This document shows positions 36,578 to 43,217 of a stretch of DNA of 43,325 nt, piece after piece (the first letter of the stretch is position 1; the number at the start of each line of letters is the position of its first letter). The stretch is from a virus. The notes beneath the pieces are model-generated. The model ran no database searches, was not told the DNA's origin, and saw nothing but the letters and a program-made list of their open reading frames with translations. Where the stretch lies: positions 1-43,325 of IMG/VR virus record IMGVR_UViG_3300045921_000010; one strand, written 5' to 3'. Position numbers and translations under genes: made by a program.

Positions 36578-36593
36578 ATTGTCCTTTGTTCCT

Positions 36594-36839
36594 TTAACTT
36601 ACCTTCTTTACGGATTTAAGATACTCAATCTTATCCATAATACGAAAAACACGTTTCTGAGAGTCTTTAAAGAGGCTTTGCAAAGATTTATGATGGACAC
36701 TATTAGACGCCATTATTCGAATGTTACCGCCATTAGTGCCGTGATTTAAGTAACTAAAAAGCTCTTTACAGCTTTCTAATGCTTCTATAATCTCCTTTTC
36801 AGTAAGTCTTACGTTATCTCTTACTAATAAGGAGCGCAT
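36594..36839 (-). CDS. Small soluble protein in the lysis-like cassette
   Basis: 81 residues, mostly helical with basic residues (TEKEIIEALESCKELFSYLNHG, then SLQSLFKDSQKRVFRIMDKIEYLKSVKKV). No signal peptide or transmembrane segment. It lies two bases after the stop of a membrane protein gene and before the repeated holin leader. I do not recognise a family; a cytoplasmic regulator is possible but only by context. Confidence 0.6.
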   Translation of the reverse strand: MRSLLVRDNVRLTEKEIIEALESCKELFSYLNHGTNGGNIRIMASNSVHHKSLQSLFKDSQKRVFRIMDKIEYLKSVKKVS

Positions 36840-36840
36840 A

Positions 36841-37095
36841 TTATTCCATAAAGAGGCTATAAAGCGTTACAAGAAGACCTGGTGCAGTTGTTGCTACAAG
36901 ATCTACGACATCACCTGTAGACTTCTTAATAAATATATCATAAAGCTCTTTAAGAAGTCCAGCGGTAAAACAAGCGAGGTACGCTTGATTAATAAAACCA
37001 AAAAGTACACAAAGAATAGCTATAAAAACTCCTGCGAGAATATGTAATTGTTTATTATAGGGTATATACGTCTTTATTAACTCTATAACATTCAT
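36841..37095 (-). CDS. Small membrane protein, possible holin partner
   Basis: 84 residues with a hydrophobic helix pair (about 17-49: LHILAGVFIAILCVLFGFINQAYLACF) and another at 66-82. The motif GLLKELYD...TGDVVDLVATTAPGLL recalls a class of small phage membrane proteins with a conserved E-x-x-D in a loop and a D-x-x-A/D turn. Placed in the cassette before the holin, it is a second holin/antiholin candidate. AAAGGATAATAT precedes its ATG. Confidence 0.6.
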   Translation of the reverse strand: MNVIELIKTYIPYNKQLHILAGVFIAILCVLFGFINQAYLACFTAGLLKELYDIFIKKSTGDVVDLVATTAPGLLVTLYSLFME

Positions 37096-37121
37096 ATATT
37101 ATCCTTTAAATAAATTATTTC

Positions 37122-37493
37122 TTATGTAATAAAACCAGTTTTTTTGGCCATATACATACTTATAGCTGCCACAGTTGCCCAAGTAAGTCTATCCATCCAC
37201 AAATCTAATTTACCTTCAGATTTTTTAGAGTCCTCTTGCTTACTTTCTACAATAAGAACTCTCTGCGTTAAAGCTTGTAGACTAACATCCTGCTTGTCGT
37301 ACTCGGAAAGTAATCTATTTTGCATAGCCAGCATTTGTGACTGTCTTTCTTCTACAATTGCCAACTTAGAGACAGCATTGGTTAAATTATCAATAGAGGT
37401 TTTAACAGTACTCACGTCTTGATGGAGAGTACTTAATCTCAAGGCAAAAACACGTAGATCTGCACTATTTACATCATGTTCTTCATTTTCCAT
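37122..37493 (-). CDS. Membrane-anchored coiled-coil protein
   Basis: 123 residues. A long heptad-like coiled coil (about 11-90: LRLSTLHQDVSTVKTSIDNLTNAVSKL and onward) leads to a C-terminal transmembrane helix (TWATVAAISMYMAKK, about 104-118). This is the layout of XhlA-like holin-associated proteins, or of a tail-anchored inner-membrane spanin-like protein. The start overlaps the previous gene by 11 bases. With the lipoprotein at 28654-28977 it could form an unlinked spanin pair, though its orientation is unlike classical i-spanins. Confidence 0.6.
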   Translation of the reverse strand: MENEEHDVNSADLRVFALRLSTLHQDVSTVKTSIDNLTNAVSKLAIVEERQSQMLAMQNRLLSEYDKQDVSLQALTQRVLIVESKQEDSKKSEGKLDLWMDRLTWATVAAISMYMAKKTGFIT

Positions 37494-37791
37494 TTACTAA
37501 ATTCCTAACAGACGTTTTATATAACAACCTTTTGTTATACTTATGCGGGTTATCATACCCAAGGGCATAAGCGATTGCTTGAGCATCTGTGTATTTGTTT
37601 GAATTATAATTTAATTCAAACCAACTCAGTGCTAGATAAAAGTCTTTAACAGGAACTAATAAATAATTACTAGTAAAGATATCTATAAATTTAACTCTAA
37701 CACGTCCTTCTTCTACTCCAAAACATACTCCACTTATATATAACTCACAAGAAGATAAATCCTTCTTAAAGCAGATATACATAAAATACAT
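37483..37791 (-). CDS. Hypothetical protein downstream of terL
   Basis: 102 residues. The N terminus MYFMYICFKKDLSSCELYISGVCFGVEEGRVRVKFID appears beta-rich; the C-terminal part SNKYTDAQAIAYALGYDNPHKYNKR has a helix-turn-helix-like look (AxAIAYALGY) but no clear DNA-binding match. It overlaps the coiled-coil membrane protein gene by 11 bases, so it belongs to the same translational unit. Unknown function. Confidence 0.6.
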   Translation of the reverse strand: MYFMYICFKKDLSSCELYISGVCFGVEEGRVRVKFIDIFTSNYLLVPVKDFYLALSWFELNYNSNKYTDAQAIAYALGYDNPHKYNKRLLYKTSVRNLVNGK

Positions 37792-37809
37792 CCCTTTTAA
37801 GCAGAGACC

Positions 37810-39312
37810 TTAAAAAGTCTTCCCAGTTCTAACCTTAGCATCTCTACTAATAGGGAAGAGATATTCAGTAGCATATCTAACTCCGTCTGAATAATGTTCT
37901 ATTCCTTCGGATTTATCTATAATAGCCGTCTCTGGCTTATCTTCTACCCAACGGGTTCTCTCAATCGAGGTAATTAAGTTCTTACATCTAGGATGAAATC
38001 TCATAGAGACCTTCCCACTAGCTGTCTTAAGCTTTCTATTAACACATGTCACAGAATCTTTAATAGGTGGGCTGGATTGTCTTGCTAATACTTGTATACC
38101 ATACTCTGAAAGAATACTAAAGTCTGTTCTACCGACAGGCGCAGAAGACTTTCTAGCCTTACCTGTAGGATCTGGAAATGCATAAATCACATGTCCTTTA
38201 TATTTCTCTGTAATATACTTAGCAAGATTTTCTGTATCAGGGTGTCCTTTAGTTTCGTCTATAAATTCCATATCTCCATTTCTTAGTGCAAAGAAAGAAG
38301 TAGCCTGGATACCCACATTAAAGTCAATACAGCAGTAAACATCTTCACCACACAATTCAGGATGATTTTTAAGCCATTCTCTATTAGCACTAGATCTTAC
38401 ATCTCTATTTTTAGCGGCCTCTTTAGGAGGAGCAAAGTCAGCAACTACTGTTACATGCTCTTTTCTATTAAAACAATAAAAGACATTGTTACCAGATTCT
38501 GTAAAGGAAGCTAAATATTCAGAGGCAAACTCAAAAGGATCCATTGTATCACGATCTTTCTCAATTTCGCTAATACTAAGAAGAGGAGATTGTTTATAGT
38601 CATATGTAAAAGAACGCCAATCTTTATCTGTATCAGCGTTACAGTAAAGATCATAAAAGAAATCATAACCATCAGGTGTGCCTATAAACATAGCTCTACC
38701 AGCATTGGGAGCATTGAATATTTTAGCACGTTGTTCTGACCACCGTGTTGTTATACACGGCTTAATAATTCTATTCCAAGCCTCTTTAGGCTTCATACCA
38801 CTCTTACAAGAGGCTACTTCGTCCCATATGACTAGGTATGCACCCTTACCACGCATTCTCTCTACAGCTTCGTATGATAGTAATTTAAGTGTAGAATTGT
38901 TTTGGAAGATTAATCTTCCTTTATCTTTAAGAGACTTAATAGCTAAATCTTCTAAGCCTAATTCTATAGATAATAAAGGCCAATAGATATCCATAACCTG
39001 GTCATATGTAGGCCCAATTATATAGACATCTTTATTAGGTACTCTAACATCAAGCTCTAATAATTCCATAATACCTGCTTTAGCTATGTTAGCAGCAAGA
39101 AAAGATTTACCAAAGCCTCTAGAGCAACAGACGGTTATAAATTTACATGTCTTATCTATAAGGAATGTTTCATAGATATTGGATTGATTAGGGTGAAGAT
39201 TAACAGTGTAAGTATGTTCATCTTCTATATTAAGAGTATTAAAATCATCATTAGAGTTACTTATTAATTTTCCATCTTCTATAATATCATCATAATCATT
39301 ATACAACTTCAT
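37810..39312 (-). CDS. terL: Terminase large subunit
   Basis: 500 residues. Walker A-like C-S-R-G-F-G-K69-S70 and Walker B VIWD164-E165 mark the packaging ATPase, with a following FIGTPDG coupling motif (209-215). The C-terminal nuclease domain supplies D330 (CCIDFN), D381 (AFPDP) and D476 (HYSDGVRYATEY), a normal RNase H-like triad. It cuts and pumps DNA into the prohead through the portal. Its ATG is reached through two identical 10-codon micro-ORFs, each overlapping the next by ATGA. It is followed by the lysis-like cassette rather than by the portal. Confidence 0.95.
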   Translation of the reverse strand: MKLYNDYDDIIEDGKLISNSNDDFNTLNIEDEHTYTVNLHPNQSNIYETFLIDKTCKFITVCCSRGFGKSFLAANIAKAGIMELLELDVRVPNKDVYIIGPTYDQVMDIYWPLLSIELGLEDLAIKSLKDKGRLIFQNNSTLKLLSYEAVERMRGKGAYLVIWDEVASCKSGMKPKEAWNRIIKPCITTRWSEQRAKIFNAPNAGRAMFIGTPDGYDFFYDLYCNADTDKDWRSFTYDYKQSPLLSISEIEKDRDTMDPFEFASEYLASFTESGNNVFYCFNRKEHVTVVADFAPPKEAAKNRDVRSSANREWLKNHPELCGEDVYCCIDFNVGIQATSFFALRNGDMEFIDETKGHPDTENLAKYITEKYKGHVIYAFPDPTGKARKSSAPVGRTDFSILSEYGIQVLARQSSPPIKDSVTCVNRKLKTASGKVSMRFHPRCKNLITSIERTRWVEDKPETAIIDKSEGIEHYSDGVRYATEYLFPISRDAKVRTGKTF

Positions 39313-39341
39313 AGAGATTCCTTATTAATAATCTTCTTCAT
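39309..39341 (-). CDS. Ten-codon micro-ORF before terL, copy 2 (MKKIINKESL)
   Basis: ATG at 39341; its TGA overlaps the terL ATG (ATGA). The codons AAT AAG GAA carry the ribosome site for terL. Identical peptide to the preceding copy. Confidence 0.5.
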   Translation of the reverse strand: MKKIINKESL

Positions 39342-39382
39342 AGGGATTCCTTATTAATAATCTTCTTCATAGGGATTCCTTA
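39310..39382 (-). repeat. 29-bp tandem repeat of the terL start region
   Basis: Units begin at 39310, 39339 and 39368 (the last partial, 15 bp). Only one base differs between the two full units. Each has TAAGGAATC[CT]CTATGAAG, a ribosome site with an ATG, so three starts are spaced 29 bp apart and two micro-ORFs result. Confidence 0.9.
39338..39370 (-). CDS. Ten-codon micro-ORF before terL, copy 1 (MKKIINKESL)
   Basis: ATG at 39370, ten bases after the small-terminase stop, with AAGGA as ribosome site. Its TGA overlaps the ATG of the second copy. Confidence 0.5.
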   Translation of the reverse strand: MKKIINKESL

Positions 39383-39940
39383 CCGAGCAGTAAGATCTAT
39401 AAATTTCGTATGTACATAATTAGGAGGAAGCTTAAGATCTTTAACATTCTCTACAGCGTTAACAGGAGAATCTGAATTAAACATCTCTTCTTTACTTACT
39501 TTAGATAATTGTTCTACTCTTTCAGCTACTTTAGCTTGTCCTAATGCAAGCCTTTGATATTCTGCATTATCTTTAGTTAAGTTTACAATGTACTTAGGAG
39601 TAATATCTTTAATTTCAGCAGAGTCTTGATAATTTTCGGGCACTCTAGCATATGAATATCTTAAAAGAGCAACGTTAAGAGATTCTCTCATGCTTAATAA
39701 AGATAACAATGTTTCTACTCTAAAAGATCTTTCTCTTCCTGTAGGTGTAAGTTCTACAATCTCTCTTTTTCTAAGTTTACGTTGATATTCAATTTCTTCA
39801 TCTATCTCTTTAGCATGTTCTACTAATCTCTTTATAGGGTCATATCCAAGTGCCTTTAGCCTTTGCATTGCTTTTAATCCACCTAGTAATCCTCTCTGTT
39901 GAGGAGTTAAAGGTGCATATCCAGGAATATCTTGTGACAT
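39380..39940 (-). CDS. terS: Terminase small subunit
   Basis: 186 residues. A largely helical protein with KALGYDPIKRLVEHAKEIDEEIEYQRKLR (about 30-58), a central region SLLSMRESLNVALLRYSYARVPE (about 80-102), and a flexible C-terminal tail. It matches small terminase subunits that precede terL in DUF4055-portal phages, which bind the packaging site and form the oligomerisation core. AAAGGA lies 12 bases upstream of the ATG. First gene after the control region. Confidence 0.75.
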   Translation of the reverse strand: MSQDIPGYAPLTPQQRGLLGGLKAMQRLKALGYDPIKRLVEHAKEIDEEIEYQRKLRKREIVELTPTGRERSFRVETLLSLLSMRESLNVALLRYSYARVPENYQDSAEIKDITPKYIVNLTKDNAEYQRLALGQAKVAERVEQLSKVSKEEMFNSDSPVNAVENVKDLKLPPNYVHTKFIDLTAR

Positions 39941-40041
39941 AGATGGCGTGTTCCTTTATTGTGTAAATAAGAGTTTTCCTTTAGATGGATATCTCTTCCT
40001 ATGTGTTTATATATTTTATTTTACAATGTTTATATTATAAG

Positions 40042-40064
40042 CATATCAATATATTAAACGGTAT
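40042..40064 (-). promoter_or_regulatory. Promoter-like motif, copy 2
   Basis: ATACCGTT, nine bases, GATATG, then two bases and TAT, followed by a TATAAT overlap. Shared with 140-163. It lies about 100 bases upstream of terS, just beyond the terminator at 40246-40300, the expected site of the late promoter. Confidence 0.35.
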
Positions 40065-40144
40065 ATAAAAGGTATATTTAAAGGTTTATTTATAGAATTC
40101 TCTTTAGGTATATTTATATAGTACTTATTGTATTTTTTAAACAT
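40046..40144 (-). CDS. Possible 32-codon leader ORF
   Basis: ATG at 40144 to TGA at 40046, with a Lys/Asn/Tyr/Ile-rich product (MFKKYNKYYINIP...). The ribosome site is poor (AAAGA only two bases before the ATG), and it runs through the promoter-like motif. More likely an AT-rich chance ORF, but recorded because micro-ORFs recur in this genome. Confidence 0.2.
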   Translation of the reverse strand: MFKKYNKYYINIPKENSINKPLNIPFIYRLIY

Positions 40145-40245
40145 TATCTTTAATTACTACTTACGATAGAAATAAATTAGGGTAGGTTAAGGTAGTGTAG
40201 AAGGACAGGAAGGGTGGTGCTAATGCCAAAGGGAGATGGCTATAG

Positions 40246-40300
40246 AAAAAAAAAAAATAGGGTTCCCTCCAGAAGATCCAATTAAGGATCCTCCGGAGGG
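40246..40300 (-). terminator. Strong intrinsic terminator ending the upstream operon
   Basis: In the minus transcript a 15-bp stem (40300-40286 with 40279-40265, allowing two G-U pairs), a six-base loop TTAATT, and after AACCCTA a T12 tract. The two G-U pairs would be C-A mismatches on the other strand, so the leftward direction is favoured. It lies about 30 bases after the last gene of the 43217-40332 cluster. Confidence 0.9.
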
Positions 40301-40331
40301 AAGTGAGTAGAAATAGAGAGCTTATGCTCAG

Positions 40332-41075
40332 TTATTTGCCGTATTTAGGCTCTGTAGGCCTGTAACGCATGCTAAAGGAACCTTTTAACGTGTTAAAATA
40401 CTTGTTTAAGGGATATGTTTTATCAAAGGCCATAGCCGATTCTAGACTTGTTGCTGCCCTGATCTTTGTCATGAAGAATTTAAGAATATAGACAGGATCC
40501 TGCACAGTTACGTTGTAATAACCCTGCGTTGATCCATTGTCCAGATCTATAATATCTAAAACATGACAGACTTTCTTATCTTTCAAACTAAGTATTTTTA
40601 AATCGGGCTTAGCAAATTTCGTGTACTTTGCAGTCTTGTAGGGAGCAGGGATAGACATTGACTGATTATAGGCATGTAACGCTGCTATAAAGGCTGCTCT
40701 TGTCAAGCCTAGTTTCATCACTTCTTTGTGGTTGTTTTCATCTGAACTATCAAAAATCTCATGGTGGATGAAATAGAAAAGATTTGTATTGTAAGGACGA
40801 ATCTCATCGACACGATACGCAATCTTTACAATCTCTGGCACTTTACCGAACGAAACTCTTTCTACTATCGCTGACATTTCTTGGTATTCTGATACAACCT
40901 TCTTTGCTCTGATATTGTTGCCAAAGATCTTGTTTAGAGAATCTGAGACTGCGTAGGGTGCTCTTACATAATAATCTTGGTTTTCAAGACTTGCTCGCTC
41001 AAGTGCTTTTTTAAAGTAGCCGTAGAGCTGCAGAGTTGATTGTGTGAGAAGAATATTTGCGGAATAAATAGGCAT
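40332..41075 (-). CDS. Hypothetical protein, last gene of the upstream cluster
   Basis: 247 residues, no signal peptide or transmembrane segment. It has a basic, aromatic-rich composition with helices (STLQLYGYFKKALERASLEN; RAAFIAALHAYNQSM) and a strand-rich middle (FYFIHHEIF, DLKILSLKDKKVCHVLDIIDL). I recognise no family or catalytic motif. It is the longest of the cluster and lies just before the terminator, so its transcript separates from the late operon. Confidence 0.65.
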   Translation of the reverse strand: MPIYSANILLTQSTLQLYGYFKKALERASLENQDYYVRAPYAVSDSLNKIFGNNIRAKKVVSEYQEMSAIVERVSFGKVPEIVKIAYRVDEIRPYNTNLFYFIHHEIFDSSDENNHKEVMKLGLTRAAFIAALHAYNQSMSIPAPYKTAKYTKFAKPDLKILSLKDKKVCHVLDIIDLDNGSTQGYYNVTVQDPVYILKFFMTKIRAATSLESAMAFDKTYPLNKYFNTLKGSFSMRYRPTEPKYGK

Positions 41076-41089
41076 TTAAAGCCTCTACT

Positions 41090-41305
41090 CTATCGAGATG
41101 GAGAGATTCTTTCTCCGTTATTGAGAATATGTTGAAACTCGTGTTTCGTCTCTATATTAGATAAGTTATCAATAACCGGCATTCTGTAAAGTTTCTTGGC
41201 CTTAGCTACAGCTTCAACAGCGCTTGATGCAAGAACACTACCTACAACTTGTGTGTTATGCATGTCATAGACCTTATAACACTTAAGCTCTCTTTTACTT
41301 TTCAT
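41090..41305 (-). CDS. Small hypothetical protein
   Basis: 71 residues from ATG at 41305 (a TTG at 41320 is possible but less likely). KCYKVYDMHNTQVVGSVLASSAVEAVAKAKKLY resembles a small alpha/beta protein with a strand-turn-helix repeat. The start overlaps the previous gene by 11 bases. Function unknown. Confidence 0.55.
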   Translation of the reverse strand: MKSKRELKCYKVYDMHNTQVVGSVLASSAVEAVAKAKKLYRMPVIDNLSNIETKHEFQHILNNGERISPSR

Positions 41306-41546
41306 TGGTTTTCTTTGCAATCATAAGATCATGGTCACATTGCAGTGCAAGCAATCGGTCTTTCATTGACTGCACAACTTGCCTATACGATAGTTCAGTA
41401 CCCGCGTATGGTTTGTCATGATCTTTGACATTGCTACCATACTGCTCCATGATATTGATGTCGTCAGAAAGCTCTTTAATTGCCTTGTGCATGACCAAGA
41501 TAGTAAATTCAGAAACTTCCATTAATTTTTTAGGTTTCTCGTCCAT
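41295..41546 (-). CDS. Small helical hypothetical protein
   Basis: 83 residues, largely helical (FTILVMHKAIKELSDDINIMEQYG; RQVVQSMKDRLLALQCDHDLMIA). It starts at the base directly after the preceding stop (TAAATG) and overlaps the next gene. No recognised domain. Confidence 0.6.
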   Translation of the reverse strand: MDEKPKKLMEVSEFTILVMHKAIKELSDDINIMEQYGSNVKDHDKPYAGTELSYRQVVQSMKDRLLALQCDHDLMIAKKTNEK

Positions 41547-41750
41547 TTATGTTTCTTTCTTAGGATTTTTAATAACTATACTAATCTTTTCATTTTCAAA
41601 GTCGGCAGCAAGACGTCTGATTCTTGCCTTAATACCACTAAGTGTGCCAAACTCTTTGCTAGTCATAATAACTCTGTTATTACGCTCTAACGTGAACGCA
41701 AAGTTAGCACCTATAGCGTGGATCTCAAAAGTGTATTCAGTCTTATTCAT
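41547..41750 (-). CDS. Small protein, possibly DUF1508/YegP-like
   Basis: 67 residues. YTFEIHAIGANFAFTLERNNRVIMTSKEFGTLSGIKARIRRL resembles the strand-strand-S/T-x-x-[FY]-x-helix layout of DUF1508 (YegP-like) proteins, which are common in bacteria but functionally obscure. The similarity is moderate and lacks the usual Gly-rich turn. It overlaps the preceding coding region by eight bases. Confidence 0.5.
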   Translation of the reverse strand: MNKTEYTFEIHAIGANFAFTLERNNRVIMTSKEFGTLSGIKARIRRLAADFENEKISIVIKNPKKET

Positions 41751-42066
41751 TTCTAGTAGCCTTGAGCCTTACGAACTCTTCGTTGCAAAACGCCATTATA
41801 GCTTTGTACATCTCTTTTACAGTTTGAGGGTGAGTCGCTGTAAAAGGAGAACGCGTTGAGAGCAATCCAATGTCTTCATTAGAAAGCTGCATTGACATTT
41901 TCAGAAGCTCATGCTCTGCGGTTAAGCGTTCTAAATCCTTTGTCAGTTCTGTGCAAAGATCATTTACTGCTTTAACTTGATTTTCTTTGATTTTTACTAC
42001 ATCCTGAAGATCTTTGACTTTATGCGCAGGGACGTATCCCATCTTCTTAAAAAGTTTATTTATCAC
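41743..42066 (-). CDS. Small coiled-coil protein
   Basis: 107 residues from a GTG. The central part (VKIKENQVKAVNDLCTELTKDLERLTAEHELLKMSM, about 24-60) is a predicted coiled coil, followed by EDIGLLSTRSPF and a C-terminal helix. It overlaps the previous gene by 11 bases and the next by eight. No functional motif. Confidence 0.6.
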   Translation of the reverse strand: MINKLFKKMGYVPAHKVKDLQDVVKIKENQVKAVNDLCTELTKDLERLTAEHELLKMSMQLSNEDIGLLSTRSPFTATHPQTVKEMYKAIMAFCNEEFVRLKATRNE

Positions 42067-42253
42067 TATTTGTCTTTATCAAGAGTTGAACAATCTTGTT
42101 AGTACCCATGATATAGCGTTTTTCAAGCTTATCATATACTTCAGAATCTAACAAGGTCTCCGCGAATCGGACAGCAGCCTCACGCCTATGATAGACGGTC
42201 TTGACTGCTGCTTTCGATTCTTTGTGGTACCCTTTTACTTCATACCTAGACAT
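42056..42253 (-). CDS. Small basic hypothetical protein
   Basis: 65 residues, basic, with strand-helix-strand character (YEVKGYHKESKAAVKTVYHRREAAVRFAETLLDSEVYDKLEKRYIMG). It begins at the base directly after the preceding stop. Possibly a nucleic-acid or protein-binding small phage factor; not recognised. Confidence 0.6.
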   Translation of the reverse strand: MSRYEVKGYHKESKAAVKTVYHRREAAVRFAETLLDSEVYDKLEKRYIMGTNKIVQLLIKTNSDK

Positions 42254-42574
42254 TTAGAAGTTAATTTGATTGATGTGATCAAACGGTCCAGCAGAATTTG
42301 GTTTACACTCTTTTAAAGCACTAATAGGTTGCCACCAAAACGGTTGAGGTAACCTCTTTAAAGATTCATTTTCGACCAGCTTTTTAGACGTTTCATGCTC
42401 AAACTTGTTAGATTCCTCTAAGGCACGATAGTACTCATCAACGTTATTTATCTTTGACGGTTCTTTTTTAAAGTAACACCAAGCAGGAGCCTTCGCCTGT
42501 TCTAATTCACTCCATTTTTCAGAAATTACTTCAGTACTGTCTTTATTTAACGCATTCATGCTCGATTTTGGCAT
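42254..42574 (-). CDS. Hypothetical protein
   Basis: 106 residues, or 101 from the second ATG at 42559, which has a GAG closer to the usual spacing. Trp/Pro-rich middle (APAWCYFKKEPSKIN, LPQPFWWQPISALKEC). It overlaps the nucleotidyltransferase gene by up to 32 bases. No family recognised. Confidence 0.55.
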   Translation of the reverse strand: MPKSSMNALNKDSTEVISEKWSELEQAKAPAWCYFKKEPSKINNVDEYYRALEESNKFEHETSKKLVENESLKRLPQPFWWQPISALKECKPNSAGPFDHINQINF

Positions 42575-43217
42575 CTTTGCATTCCAAATGATACTCTTGA
42601 TTTGCGTCTTTTACCTGACACCTAAAGTTAGGGTACTTCTCTTTAAGTCTTTTGAGTCTATCAGGCTTTACTCTATTAGACCCGACATTTCTAAAGATCT
42701 TTTCAAAGCTGTCACGCCTAAATTCACTGGTTGCCTTCATTCGCCCACTTTCATCAATCCATGCTTGATTAATAGTAAGGTCAAAATGATCAATACACTC
42801 CTCTACTGTACCTCGGTACCCAATCAATTGTACTGGATATCCTATATTATTAGCTGTGTTTTCAATAACAAAACTAATTTTAGAAGAAGCCTTAAAGTAC
42901 TCACTTATCTTATGAAGCTCTTTAAAAGGCTTCAAATGTTTATTGTACTTATCGGACTCAGGTGCATCAAATGTTCTATTAAAGCCGACACTGCTGCAGA
43001 ACTTCTCAAATGTGTGGAAGCCCATGCTTTGAGCAAACTGGACATCTCGACAGCATAGAAAGATGTCAATATCTTTAATAGGCTTGTTGTGAAAGATATC
43101 TCGCAGTGCACCACCTGCGATGATAACATCAAAATCAATACTACTATAACCTTCTTTGAACTTGATTACCTCACTGGCATACAAGTTACGAATTTCAGCC
43201 AACTTAGCAATATTCAT
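42543..43217 (-). CDS. Nucleotidyltransferase-fold protein
   Basis: 224 residues. G35-G36-A-L-R39-D40 followed by D49-I-D51 (IIAGGALRDIFHNKPIKDIDIFL) is the hallmark of the polymerase beta-like nucleotidyltransferase fold seen in CCA-adding enzymes, poly(A) polymerases and several phage proteins; D49/D51 would bind metal. A later FDLTINQAWI (about 153-162) supplies the third acidic residue, as in phage members. The substrate is unknown: tRNA, another nucleic acid or a protein could be modified. The family size is short of full CCA enzymes, so tRNA-binding domains are missing. A good AAAGGA site precedes the ATG. Confidence 0.75.
   Translation of the reverse strand: MNIAKLAEIRNLYASEVIKFKEGYSSIDFDVIIAGGALRDIFHNKPIKDIDIFLCCRDVQFAQSMGFHTFEKFCSSVGFNRTFDAPESDKYNKHLKPFKELHKISEYFKASSKISFVIENTANNIGYPVQLIGYRGTVEECIDHFDLTINQAWIDESGRMKATSEFRRDSFEKIFRNVGSNRVKPDRLKRLKEKYPNFRCQVKDANQEYHLECKDAKIEHECVK

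Larger units (their letters stand above)
36505..36587 (-). repeat. 31-bp tandem repeat of the holin start region
   Basis: Two full units begin at 36513 and 36544 with a partial third at 36575. Each carries AAAGGA, an ATG and a first few codons like those of the holin (M-[FL]-K-[LIF]). The ATGs are exactly 31 bp apart (36577, 36546, 36515). The unit is not a multiple of three, so the frames differ and produce two micro-ORFs. Confidence 0.85.
39941..40245. other. AT-rich control region upstream of the terminase operon
   Basis: About 300 bp with no confident gene. On the minus strand it contains a promoter-like motif (40042-40064), a TATAAT (40034-40039) without a good -35 partner at 17 bp, and a 10-bp direct repeat GGTATATTTA (plus strand, 40071-40080 and 40107-40116). 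It follows the strong terminator of the upstream operon and so must hold the promoter for the terminase and late genes. Confidence 0.6.

Noticed and set aside
40034-40039. TATAAT as a sigma-70 -10 box for the terminase operon
   Set aside because: No acceptable -35 hexamer at 16-18 bp and the sequence is AT-rich; kept only as part of the control region.
40224-40286. Plus-strand 20-codon frame MPKGDGYRKKK across the terminator
   Set aside because: It contains the poly-A tract and one arm of the terminator stem, so the frame is incidental.
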